The notes under the pieces were generated by a model. The model was given only the letters and a program-made list of their open reading frames with translations. It was not told where the DNA came from and searched no databases. 64,000 nt of DNA from Penelope pileata (Eukaryota > Chordata > Aves > Galliformes > Cracidae): NCBI GenBank assembly GCA_013396635.1, contig WBMW01005644.1, forward strand, positions 1 through 64,000. Direction: 5' to 3'. The translations under genes were made by a program, and so were the position numbers. Numbering within the stretch: position 1 is the stretch's first letter; each line of letters opens with the position of its first letter. Positions 13,162 through 25,500 of this stretch are shown here, piece after piece.

Positions 13162-13668
13162 TGTGGACAGGTTTTGGCTGGGAAAGAGATCATTTTATTC
13201 ATAGTGTGGTGCTGTATTTTGGATTTAGGATGAGAATAATATTGATGACACCGATGTTTTAGTCGTTGCTGGGTAGTGCTCACATAGAGCCAAGGACTCT
13301 CCTACTTCTCATGCTGCCCTGCCAGCAAGGAGCTGGGGGTGCACAAGCAGCTAGGCGGGGACTGACCCAGACTGACCACATGATGTCATGCTCAGCAGTT
13401 AAAGCTGGGGGTGAGCTGTCCTGGGGGACTCTATTGCCTGGGGACTGGCTGGGCAGGCTGGTGGTGAGCAATTGCATTGTGCATCACTTGTTTTTTTTCA
13501 TTCTTTTATTCCTCCACCCCCCTCTTTCCTATTAAATTGTCCTTATCTCAACCAAAGAGTTACCACACTTCTTTTTCAGTTATCCCTCTCATCCCACTGG
13601 GCGTGGAGGAGCAGTGAGTGAGTGGCTGCATGCTGCTTAGCTGCCTGCCGGGTTACACCCCAGCAACC
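13162..13668 (+). mobile_element. Solo LTR of an endogenous retrovirus (avian family, copy A)
   Basis: A segment of about 507 bases with the layout of a common bird LTR family. It opens TGTGGACAGGTTTTGGCTGG. The body includes GTGAGCAATTGCATTGTGCA, then ATCACTTGTTTT. An ATTAAA polyadenylation-type hexamer lies at 13531-13536, followed by CCTTATCTCAACC. The 3' end resembles GGGTTAAACC..CA. It shares these blocks with the reverse-strand copies at 27269-27753 and 59575-59981. No retroviral gene lies on either side, so it is a solo LTR. The direct repeat ATTTCTAC flanks it, but the right copy begins about 3 bases after the expected CA end, so the exact target duplication is uncertain. ERVL or ERVK class is not decided. 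Confidence 0.8.
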
Positions 13669-14104
13669 ATTTCTACCAGTAACATCCTGCTGAACACAGT
13701 GATCGTGGCATTACTAGTCTCCCTATTTTATACACCAAAATGCAGTCTTAAATCTCTACCTTATCACACAGAGTTAGCTAAACTTGATGCATTTTGCAAA
13801 AGAGGAAGGGTGTTCCTTATTAACACTCCAGGAAGACTATTGCTAGTTAAATGTCCAGTGACAGTTCAGTACCAGAGCAACAGGGTAGGAACTCTGGACT
13901 TGAATTCACAGGCAGTGAATGCTTGTCTTTCGACCCATGAATATTTTACGTAAAGTAATGGATAGCAATGATGTTCCTGAGATTTTTCCTGTGAGGGCGT
14001 GTTCGTAGGAATTCATAGTGATAGAGAGAACAGGTGGCATGAGGGGGAGCAGCACTTCGAACTGTAGAACAAAAAAGGGAACTAAAGGCCCGGGAATTTT
14101 CACA
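13669..14104. other. Intergenic DNA, no gene seen
   Basis: Nothing recognised between the solo LTR and the next LTR-like block. An open stretch at 13618-13953 (plus) starts inside the LTR and has no family resemblance. Confidence 0.5.
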
Positions 14105-14460
14105 TCAACATGTGTATGGGGCCTGAAGGGAGATAAGAAAGAGCTGTTTGGATAGGCGGATGGGCAGGTTGTTTGCTCCAGCTAGTGGGGCTTATCAGCA
14201 TGGGCCCCAAGGGAAGAAGACAGAATGTACCCATAACTTGAAGGTGAAGCCACAGGAAAACAAGACCGGCCTCTGATTGGAGGAGAGTCGAAGAAGACGA
14301 CCAACAATGGAAGAAGGATCACCTGAAGGAAGGAGTGTATGAATATGCACGTAATATAATGAATATGTAATAGAGTGTGGTGAATATGCAATACCTACAG
14401 TAATATAAACAGCATGCTTGACGGACTATTTCGGGAATGTCTAGGTCTGAAACAAACCAT
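14105..14460 (+). repeat. Possible retroviral LTR-like segment
   Basis: This block differs in composition from its surroundings. It begins near TGTGTATGGGGCCTGAAGGG, carries a run of ATGAATATG/TGAATATGCAATA-type words at 14338-14395, and has a TATA-like TAATATAAACAG at about 14400-14411. It ends near GTCTGAAACA before mariner sequence resumes. This arrangement resembles the U3 and start of R of an avian LTR, but I could not match it to a specific family and saw no target duplication. Confidence 0.35.
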
Positions 14461-14463
14461 TCA

Positions 14464-14765
14464 TCATCTCACTGTGCTCATATCCACTATTTGGTCTTCA
14501 CAAACAGTCAGTAAGTGTCAATGAATGTCAATAGATCCCATTTTTGTGCATGCAGGAATTCAATGACACACCTTTGCTTTATCTGCACTTCCATGTCAGA
14601 GACCATTTTGTCACAGTGCCCCTCTGCTGCCATCTGTTCCATGGCAACAAAATGTAACGGAATATTGTTTGGAAGGTTCAACCTCTACTGTCGTACCACC
14701 AACATCTACCTCTGATGTTGTGGGCCAATGTAATAAAATATGAGGCATTACTTTCAGAGCAGCCC
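14464..14765 (-). mobile_element. Mariner segment 4, 5' half only
   Basis: Reading the minus strand, the element starts at about 14765 with GGGCTGCTCTGAAAGTAATG. It runs through the 5' untranslated part (TGGCCCACAACATCAGAGGT) and the N-terminal transposase coding region, to the words meaning VDMSTV, and stops at about 14464. It aligns with the right part of the copy at 18951-19531. The 3' half is not adjacent, but a 3' half in the same orientation lies at 11502-11691. Confidence 0.87.
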
Positions 14766-17233
14766 TTGTACATATATCTTTCATAGGGGATTGATCTTCT
14801 GTGTGAGATGCCAGCCCAGAAAGCAAAGAAAAACGATAGTATTCATTTTCCTTTAACATTTTTCTACAGTACATATTTTATATTCAGTCTTCATTCGCTC
14901 AAAAGCCTGGAAAGTTAAACTCCCATAGGAACCGTCTTTTTTTTAAATGTTCTGTGCTTGGGTGCATATGTGTGCCTTCCTTAGTCTTACATTATTTAAT
15001 GAACACGTAAAATTGAGGCAGCCGTGAACCTGAATCATAGTAGTAGAGGATCTCAGGAAGGCAGCAGGCTGAGATCGCTGCCAGTTATCTAAAGTGCAGT
15101 GCATGGAACACACTTAGCAAAAGCAGGCAAGTGCATATCTGCATGCTTCAGAAGTATTTTTCTTGCAGTCAGAGTGGAAGAGCACTTTAGTCAAGCTCAG
15201 TAATGAACTGATTAGTCTCACTGTGAAACCTGTTCATGAACAGTCAATTCACATGGTAATGTAAACCCACGTGGTCACAACTAGGGTAACTTCTTCAGTG
15301 TTTAAGAAGTGACTTCAAGTGAAGAGTAGTATTGTTTCTTGAGGGCTCCTGACCTGCTGGAACAAGTGCACAGCAAAATGAAATCACCAAAGAAAAAATA
15401 AGAGGCGAGAAGAAAACCTTCTCCTTCCCCACTTACATAATAACATAAATCCTCTGCTGCTCTTCTGAGGGAAGGCTAGCAGAGAGCATCAATACAAGGT
15501 CACCATAACTTTGAATGAAATCAAAAATGGGTACAGAAGATTTGCAACCCCGTGATTTAAACAGCAAAAAAGGAAGGGAAAAAAAAAAATCAACTCTCAA
15601 TCTTCTCTCCCAAAGCCACAAAAGACAGGATGACTAGGATGAAGGGCACTACTCTGAGCAGGAGTTGGAAGGGGAACTGGGCCCATGAAACACAATGGAT
15701 TCTTATTGCTTAACCCTGAATTAGGAGTCAAAACCTAAAAAGACCATATATCTCAGAATCAGGTATTTTAGTTCCACCCAAGTGGGCTAGCAAATGCATG
15801 CCTGAGGGAACCAGCGCTTCATGTTCCAACAGAGAGTGGCTGTATTTCTCATTTTAAAGACTTCAGTCATGCTTGGTTTTCTGCCTGCTCTTGTGCTACC
15901 ACTGTTCCTGGATGTCAGTTTGCTGGATGCTGAAATTGCTAAAAATTATGTAAGTCACATTTCATTACATTGTGCACTGTGAAATATCTGATACATTTTG
16001 ATCTGTGTTAACACTGAGACTTCGTAACGTAGATAAGAAAGAAGCAGTTTGCTGAAACATATTGACAAAAAAAATCCATAAAAATGCAAATTTTTCTAAA
16101 GATTTTTTTCAAAATTGATGAATTAAAAAGTAAAAAAAAAAAAAAAGAAGAAGAAGAGAAACAGAATAAATAGTAACAGCTTCCTATTAAACAAACAGTG
16201 CTGAATATGTTCTGTTCTGGGTTTTTGTTGTTGTTTATTTTTTTTGGTTCACTATTTTCCACCTACTGCTTACTCTCTCTCTCTCTCTTCTGCCCCACCA
16301 GCTCCCAACTATATGTCAAATAAGAATCAACTTGGATGGATGGATAGTTGCCCACAAAACTAATGTCAGCTCTGCTGTCGGAAAACCCAGAGCAACTTCC
16401 TTCTGAATTGCTGGATTGACTCCTGTTCAGCTGGCAATTTTCAGCCCTAGTTACCAGTTTTCAGCAGTTATCAATATGTTTATTTGTTCTTTCAAGTAAA
16501 CATAACTGCCAATTCACAATATTAAAGATAAATCACTTACACTGCCCATAGCTGCCTTGCTGGTAGAAAATGCTTTAGCGATCACTGCTTTATTTATTTT
16601 TATTTTTTCCCCTCAGAAAAGCACAAGAAATAGAACAATAGAAGACAAGGAGGGATGTAGGCTTTGACTTATTTATATGGCTTTCCTCTAAAAAGAGAGA
16701 GAGAGCCCTTCAGCATTACAGGTAAATTTCCACCCCACATTTCCCTGCTCCCCACACAATTTATGGGTCTGAAAATACTGAAGGAGAACTGAGTAGCCTG
16801 TACACTGAAAACAGAATTGTTCTCAGTCGGCTGAGTGCTAATTAGGGATCGCAGTTACTCACTGAGCAAAAAACAGAGCAAACTCCTCAAATTTTTGAAA
16901 GCTAAAAACTTGGCTTCCAAGATAGCCTAAATAGACACTGTCAGCAAGACAGAATCTTAGGCTGCAGATTTCAAGGGAATGTCACTGAAACTCTGAAATC
17001 TCGATTTCAAAACAGCATCTAATCTCATTACTTCCATTACCTAACCTGCATCTAACTGGACCTCCAGAAAGCACTGGCTTCAGGGAACACCCCAGCTGCC
17101 CGAGGTGGACCCTCTTTGAAAGTGTTTATTTATCCATATACACTGTTTACAAAGCCTAGTATTTCTATTTTCTAACGGACTTACAATTTGTTTGGAACTT
17201 ATCTTGTCTGCCCTGAAAACATGTCTTTGTTAT
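14766..17233. other. Intergenic DNA, no gene seen
   Basis: No gene recognised. It contains poly-A followed by (GAA)n at about 16132-16160 and (CT)n at about 16273-16288. Reading frames here are low complexity or featureless. Confidence 0.55.
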
Positions 17234-17280
17234 TCTTTAAAGATCCCTTCCAACCCAAACGATTCTATAATTCTATGATT
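17234..17280 (+). mobile_element. CR1 3' tail fragment
   Basis: Only the terminal CR1 motif is present: TCTTTAAAGATCCCTTCCAA, CCCAAACGATTCTATAATTC, TATGA. It is a very short 5'-truncated insertion. Confidence 0.8.
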
Positions 17281-18950
17281 TTTATACAGGCCTGATGGCA
17301 AAGTGTAAGGAGCTGCCAATATTTTTGTCTGTCTTCAGTTTCTTGCTCTGACGTAAATTTTCTGCAAGACCTTCGGAAACCACAACTTCCTTTAATGCTA
17401 TCATTCATACTTTTAAATATTTTAAGTAGGATGAGAGATCCTCTGTTTCTTTATTCTGACATGCTTGTGCAAAACCCTGACTAGCTTCACCTTGAATAGG
17501 GATGGGGTCCCTCTGACACGGAAATGAAAGATTTTCTGCCATTTCTTATATAAATTCAAGTCTTTTCAGCACAAATATAAAGCTAGACATGCAAAAATGT
17601 ACACTCCTGCAAAACATAGGTTTGTTTCTCAACAAATGGAAGCTTAACATTTAAAAATGGAGCTTCTATGCTGCACATGGCATATGAACACACTGCACGG
17701 GGTTATATGAATGCAGAGACGAGAGTATAAAATGTTTAATTAGATGAAATGAGCCCCCAAAAGGATGAACTTAATTCCTATGAGTAGTGAGTGGACTGGA
17801 AATTTTTAATATGATTTAAGATTTTATGGAAGCCTTTATCAATAAAGGTTATGCAGCATATTACATGCCTGCCTACAATAATAGCTACTGCCAGCCATCA
17901 TAGACTCTCTTTGACTCAAATTAAAAGCAACAAAACAAACTGACAAATAAAAAAGAGTACACTAGCCCGCTCTGACCACCAGAGATTTTGATTAATAATT
18001 TTTCAAGCATTATCATAGTGTGGATTTGCAGAGGTTCTTTGAAGTATTTCTACTAGGAGCCCATTCTCATCTCACTTCTATTTACTTTCTTTTCTTGCTT
18101 TGAAAGTAGGTGCGGCATTTCTAATATTACATCATGAATTACTCTGGCGCTTACAGAGTATCAACTAACATTTCTTCATATCCACAATATGATTACTTAC
18201 CATCTATTCATCATTAAACTAGCAATTGAGTGATCTTTGATTCATGAAATGTTCAATGTTTAATTATTACATTAAGCAATGAGGAAAATAGAATCTATGC
18301 AAAAAGGAAAAAGAAGCCACATAAGGCACATTTTTAATAAAAATATTTTAGCTGATATTTGCCATTAGGAAAATGGGATGCTATAACCTCATTTATAACC
18401 CTTAGTTCCTATGTAACTGATCATTCATAAACAGATACTCTGATATATTATGATGATTTTTACATGCTCAGATTCCAAGTTTTTCATAATTTCCCTACTA
18501 AGCTTTTGCATTAATTTCCCATTTCAGCATTTTATTTCTGTCTTGGGCCATAAAAATGTAATTGTTACCACTGAAGTTGCAGCTCTTCTACTCCCAAAAG
18601 TCCAATTCATTTTACAAAGCACATACACTGTACAGCTTATTGGCCTTCAATTTCCATCATCAAATGTTAATACTACTTGGAGGAAACTTTAAGTTAGGAA
18701 AACGCCAATGAGTAATGAGGATGGCTTCTGTAATAAGGATTTGCCACCCAGCATTATAAAGTAGAGCTTTTATTGGAACCCATTTCCCCAAGCTGTGCAA
18801 TTTGATCTATATGCTATTCAAAAAGTAGTTTATGTTTTCCACTGCATCATGTGTATAGGAGAGTTAATTTCCATATCAAACAAACAGATGAGATGAAGTA
18901 GACAGTAATATGAATTGTTCCAAGCCAGCCAATACTACAAGTTCTGCATA
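17281..18950. other. AT-rich intergenic DNA, no gene seen
   Basis: No gene or repeat recognised up to the TA that precedes the next mariner copy. Confidence 0.55.
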
Positions 18951-19531
18951 GGTCACTCTGAAAGTAATGCCTCCTATTTATTTCCATGGAAAATATAACA
19001 GCTGCAAAGAGAACAATAACACTACTTGATAGAGCAAATTCTCAGCTACAAAACATTATTTTTCAACATATTCATCACCACTAGCTATACATTTTTGCCA
19101 ACAATGAACTAGAGTCTGCATGCTGCACTTGTAAAAATTTCTACTAGCAGAAGTGACAGCTGTGCATGGCTGTCCGGAACATGGCTTGACTTTCACATCA
19201 CTGTCATCACTGCTGAAATGCAGCACCACCACCTCACTGTGCTCACATCCACTGTTTGGTCTCCAGAAACATTCAGCAAGTGTCAATGAATGTCAATGGG
19301 TGCCATTTTTGTTCATGCAGGAGTTCAATGACACACCCTTGCTTCATATGTACTTCCATGTCAGATGCCATTTTGTCAGACTGCCCCTCTGCTGCCATCT
19401 GTCAAATGGCAACAAAATGGAATGGAATATTGTTTGGAAGGTTCAACTTCTACTGCCATACTACCAACATCCAGCTCTGATATTGTGAGCCAACATAATA
19501 AAATAGGAGGCATTACTTTCAGGGCACCCCA
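18951..19531 (-). mobile_element. Internally deleted mariner copy 5 (second deletion type)
   Basis: A nearly complete minus-strand element of about 580 bases. Both termini carry CTCTGAAAGTAATGCCTCCT or its inverse, and the left end is preceded by TA. Unlike the copies at 2503-3045 and 7453-8003, its transposase N-terminal region extends about 17 codons further before the jump to the C-terminus. It is therefore a separate internal-deletion derivative of the same parent. No catalytic domain is present. Confidence 0.9.
19056..19286 (-). pseudogene. Mariner transposase remnant, longer N-terminal part fused to C-terminus
   Basis: This minus-strand reading frame covers part of the mariner copy at 18951-19531. 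It contains HFSSDDSDVKVKPCSGQPCT and then AVT, corresponding to the end of the transposase DNA-binding region (typical mariners read SGDSDVKDKPRSGRPCTAVT or similar). It then jumps to NFYKCSMQTLVHCWQKCIAS, GDEYVEK, the usual C-terminus. The DDD catalytic region is deleted. Upstream of residue 1 the frame of the N-terminal region is disrupted relative to the terminal repeat. It is non-functional as a transposase. Confidence 0.75.
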
Positions 19532-22500
19532 TGAGCATATCCACAGTTTTTATACAACCATTATAAAAAGCAGCAAAGTAAGAAAAGAGTTCATGAATAA
19601 CCATTTTTCAAAAGTGTACATAGGTTCAAAATACATTGGAGTTTACCTATAATGTAAGAAAATAAATGGAGGAGATTCATTGTTTGGATCTTCTTATCAA
19701 TTCTTCTTATCAATCTTCTTCTCAAAGTCTAATTTTACCCTTTCAGCTGGTGTAAATCTGCATAACAGTGTTGGCTCCAAAGGTTTGCAAGGCCCTGGAA
19801 TTCTGAGGAAATACGTGTATTTGTGGAGGTGATACATGAGATTTTCTGGTACAGGGTACCAAACAACAGCATAGGATAGCATTTTCATGCAACATTTTAT
19901 GCTCTCATGTTCACAAAACATAGACAAAGAATCTCACCTTTGATCAGCAATGATCAGCATACATTTTAAAAACAGTCCTTTTCTTGAGTCATGTTAAATA
20001 GAACAAGGGAAGATATAAATCACTAGAATACAGTAACTGTAGAAGGTAAAAAAGCATAGAAAAAATATCTCTGACACCCGAAATACACCACGGTGTGCAA
20101 AGCTTTTTGACTGACTAAAAGTTCTGACAAACAGGAAACCTGTAAAATGGATGATCTGAGTATTAAGGTGAATGTGATTGGTTAATGCAAGGTGTAAAAA
20201 AATATTATCACCTCAAGGGAAATTTGGATAAACTAAAACTTAGCTAATGATCTGGGAAGTCAGTGATAGATATATATTTTTTAAAGTTAATAATCATTAC
20301 CTTACCAAATGCAACTTACAGTTGCATCAATTACATACAAATTATTCCATGCAAAAACACAGTGTTGAGGCATAAGAAAATAAGTGTAGTATTTAATTTA
20401 TCAGAATGACTTTTTATCATGTAGTAATTAAAAATGAAGAAAGTAAATAAATAAAACATAAGTTAAGTAACAAATAGATTTTGAAGCTTTTAAAGATTTT
20501 AATTCCAGTGCTTGCTAAAAGCTACAATGCACTCTTCACTTCCCACCATATTTACATAATTAATTTTAATAAGAAAAAATTTAAAGCATTGCAATATACT
20601 GACTTTTTTTTTTTTAACAAGTATCAAATTTTATTCATTATATCCTTGATTACTTTGCATCACTATATTGCTAATACTTCGGTGGACAGAATAACAATGT
20701 AAGAATGGATTCCTTCCTTGTGATGCAGTCTCAGTGAATCTTGCAGTTAATTTGTCCCTAGAAACTTACTGACATGTATCATTTTGCTTATCAATTTTAC
20801 TGAAGGAGTCACTCAAATTTCATTAAATCATTTGCATATAACAAAATTGAACTACTTTAGAAATACTTTGCATAAAATAGAAATTATTTTCTCATAACTG
20901 TTTCTGAGATAAGATGAGAAAATAAGGGGACAAGTTGACTGAAACAACTTGACAAATTTAATATGAATTTGTAATATCGTCAATTCAAATCTGTATTTTG
21001 ACCAAACTTCTTTTAAACTAGAAAATAATCTCCCACAAAAATCTGGCTCCACTCTCCAAAAGCTCTATTTATTTGCTTCTTTCTGATTAATTAGAAGAAC
21101 CTTTAACGCTGTCTCATTATCCACATTTTGTGAAACCAAAAGATAACATCATTTGCAAACTTGATCTTTTTACCTTTTAAATTCTACTCAAGTTTTCCTA
21201 GATGAATTTCCTAAGCTCCAGGTAAAAATGTGTCAAAGACACTAGTTTTTCTCTCTCTCCTGTGCCCAAGAAGCACAATAAAATATGCTTGAAGACAATA
21301 GCTGTCCCAGGAGGTTGCTGTTTTTTTTTTTTTTCCAATTCTTGAAAAATCTGTAAATGGGAGAAATATCTAACATTGGAAAGAGAACTATCAAATGTCT
21401 TTAAAAATATAAAACAAAGAAACTCTGCAAAAAACATTATCATTTTGGAACCCGTAAGCATTCTGCCCACCTACTGCAGCATCTGCAGCAATTTACAGAC
21501 AAAAACTGTTTCAGTAGAAGATACAGCAATATCTATTAGATATTTATAGAATATTTTTTCCTCAAGCAACAGTTCCTCCTATTTTCCTGAAGCTACAGAT
21601 TAGGTTATCACCTGAGGGGATTTTTAACCCTGGACTTTCACTTCATACTGAATGTTGGTATGTTTGTATAGATAGACAGGAGAGGAGGTAGATAAAGATA
21701 CAGCTGAACAATTTAAAAGTTCAGATTTCATTTGTGTCTACATACAGACACATTTCATGCCCATCAGTTCACAACTTCCCAGTACAGTTTTGTAAAAGAA
21801 TTCACTATGACAACTCAAACCATTTTTAATAGAACTGTATTAAGTGCCACTACTCGAGTATAAGCCACTACTTCTATTCACGGCAACATTTATTTTCATT
21901 TCTAAGTAGCGGATGCAGCTATTTGTCAAACACATATGTATTACCCAAAATAGGAAGTCCATGAACCAAATCTGGCCTCTGTTAGAAGGTCACAAGTCAA
22001 TTGAAATAATTTAGGTCACACAGTGGCTTAAATTGAACTGTTTCCGTTTCCATCGTTGTACATTTTGTTACCTTTAAAGCACTTTTTATACTTTCTCTCT
22101 CTCTCTCTCTTTTTTTTTTAAAAAAAAAACTGTGTTTTCCCTTGGGAAATAAAAGCATCCAGCAAACTTCTATACCAGTTCTTTTCTGTGTGCCATCTAC
22201 TATTAAACCATACCAGTTACCCTTCGAGAGGATAAATTCTCTTCTGACTTCACTTGCCAGCCTTGTTACTTTCAATATACATATCCTTAATGTAATAAAT
22301 ATTCTTTCCTTTTAACTGTTCATAGCCCTGCCTGTAGGTCTTATTTTACAATCTTTGTATTTTTTATGAAAATAACATGATGAGTAAATATAAAATTTAA
22401 GTTCTTCATAGAGCCAGAATAAGGCACCCTGCAAAGGACAGGAAGTCTAAACACACTGCACAGTTCCCATTACAAAAGCAGACAGGAATGAAAACTTGAG

Positions 22501-25500
22501 CAATTATAATCCCAACTCAATTAAGCAAAGCAGATAAGCAAACACTTATTTTCCTCATTAAGAATATACACAAAAGCCTTCCCAGCAGTGTTTTTCACTT
22601 CCTATCCAAATCACTCTGATGTTGAATATAAAATCAGACAGATCTACAGTGAGTGAAAGCATGTTCCTCAGAAGGACAGATCAAACTAATTTAACGCTGG
22701 GCTCACAGGACCAGACAAGGAGGCATGATCTTCCAACACTGGAAGTGAATGATAGCCACACAAAAATATCATAGTGTAGTGACCATTCCATCTCTTTCAA
22801 GCTTGTACATGGGAGAAGAGTTTCATTTAAATCAAAAGCATCCCCAGCTGAGAGACGCTAATTTAGTTACTTGTTCAACTCAAACTAGCGTGATGATTCT
22901 TTGCACATAGAAGTGTGCTGTAGCACTTTCATTAAAGGTTCAGAAATTTAACATACCACCTAAATATTTTGCACCTTCCTTAAATATTTGAGACCATATT
23001 TTCCTGAATAATTTTTAAGAGCATATAGAAAAGACTGTATTTGTAATATTAGTAAGTGTTAAAGAAGTTATCATGCATTTGCACATACAAGTATACCCTA
23101 ACATTTACAAAATAATTGACCCTGATTCAAAATCCTGTTTGGAGGGGAAAAAGGAATGAAACTTTCTCATTTGTTACCGTTTCATAGGCTTTCAGAAATT
23201 TCTCTCAGTTTGGATGACAAAGACAAATCTGCTGACAAGGTTCAAGAGCTGCAAAATGTATTCTAATTCAGAAGGTGATTATTACTCAATGTAAAAATAT
23301 CACAAGTATTTCTGGTGTTAAATTTTATTAAAATCTGTGATCATGCACTAGTTAGTCCATAAAGAAGAGCTGCACTCTTTTGCGTACTAAGTACTCTGAA
23401 AAGAACTCTGAAATCACCTGAAAATGAGGCATGCTTGAATACTATGCTGAAAATCAGTAACTACCTTTCAATAAGAGAGAGCTAACTTCTACCCTACTTT
23501 GAATCTGCACAAATTAAAATGAATGCAGAAAATTGGCTCAGAGAAAGATATTACATTTCATTTTTTTCTACTCAATTTAGTATGGCAGCCATTTCAGACC
23601 TAAAAATAATTCATACAACTCCTTAGGAATCTGAATTTTCTGAAATGAACAAAACAGGGACAGTTACACAATGAAACATGAGGTAATGCAGAAGACTGAA
23701 GAAAGCAGCACTCAACTGTAAGACTATCACTGTTATTTCACAAATGTTAGAATATTGTAAAAATTACATACTTTTCTCCTAATGTTGCATTTCAGCTCAC
23801 TAAGTAGATTACTGTAACTGGAGATTAGTAGGTTATCTCAGATTTTTATACTGTCATCTAGAATTGACCATAATAATTGGACATCCACTGTTTCAAGTAT
23901 GACAGGTGTAACTTGGGGGAAAGTCAGCACCTTTATAAATAGGATGCTGGGAAGTACAGAGATCATGACTTGTATGACACACCCAGAAGTACCCACAGAT
24001 CTTTACATTTAGAGTGTGGAGGACACTGGATCCCACAATGCACCAAATGCTCTTTGGTGTTTGCACAGATTTTGGTGGGACAGCAAATTGATACATAAAG
24101 CAACTGGGAAGGCTGAAGTTCTATAAAAGACAGAGGACAATACATTGCTCCAAAAAGATGTCATGATGTTCACAAAGCAAACGTCAGATGTGACATTGCC
24201 TTTACCTCCATTGGAAATATCACATTTCAGCATCCCTACCTTCTTCTAAGCTTAAGACCTTTAACTGTATTCTCTTTCTCTCCACTCCTTCCAAGTTCAT
24301 TTCCCCCAAATCAATTCCACTATTTCCATCACCTCTGGAGATACAGGATGTTCCTTCAATATCCCTAGTAACTCACAAACCCATGCTTTCTCTCCCTCAG
24401 TACATCACAAGGAAAACCCATTACACTTTGGGAGATGGCCGTCTTATCTCTGTTTCCACTTTGAAAATATACTTTCTAACAAACTGTGGAAGAATTCTTA
24501 AGATAGTGAGTCTTACCCTAGATTTTCATGCTAGGAGGTCCGTATTAGGAGTGATATAATCCTGTTTGATATAGCCATGCATCCTCCATAGACAACAATT
24601 TCACAGTAGAAATTTGGCATCTGTATCCTTCAACCTGAGTAGGGGGAGAAGTTGGTCAGTGCCAAGCATAAAGCAAAGAATCACACTTACACAGTTTGCC
24701 GAGAGGATGCTACCCACATAGCACCTTTCTTGCCTTTTCTGTTTCTTCCAATCCTACACTTTTTTTCTGGGCTTTCCAGTATTTCCCTCTGCCCTGACTG
24801 AAGACATTCCAAATCCTTTTGGTAGCAGCCAAGGATCTGTATCTTTTAGAAAAAGCAAGTTCTTTGCTGCTTACATTATTCTTTTTCTTACATTGCAGAT
24901 GGTAGACTCCCCTACACCACTGTCTGCAGACTGAAAAATAAAATATAGAGGCTTGAGACAAAAGCTATTGTTCCCTGTTAAGAAGGAGCTCAGCTATATT
25001 TTCACACATGCAGTTAAGCAGCAGATGCGATTTGTCACTGTGTTCAAAACCACAGTTGCATTAACAGAAAATGTGATGTGAGAGCTTGCTATATTAACAA
25101 CTTACATGAGGTGAGATCATTTATATGAGTATCAGTCAAAGCATGACCCTTGCCACTACACCATTTTGATAGCCATCTCACAGATTTATCCTATGACATC
25201 TTTGAGTTCAGTACTTGCAGTGAAGGCTAAAGGTTGCCAAATACACATAGGCTGCTCTAATGGCCCAGATAATTTGTAAGTCAGGCAACTGCATATCCTG
25301 CTTGTGTAGTAGAGTGTTTGATTTGTTTGAAGTACAAGAGCTTGATGTGAAAGAACAATGGAGGGGTCCATATCGTTCTACCTTGTCATCTGCATATCAT
25401 AGGGATCACACAAGGAACAGCACTGAAAGCTCCAGCATGGCATCATAAGCAGATAACTTTTTTTCACAAAAAGCATATGCAAAGAAACACATACTTGCAC

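Noticed and set aside
16273..16288. (CT)n tract as a promoter or polypyrimidine splice signal
   Set aside because: No exon or promoter context; a simple microsatellite.
2503..19531. CRISPR-like or regulatory array because of repeated blocks
   Set aside because: The repeats are mariner elements with inverted ends and transposase remnants, widely and irregularly spaced.
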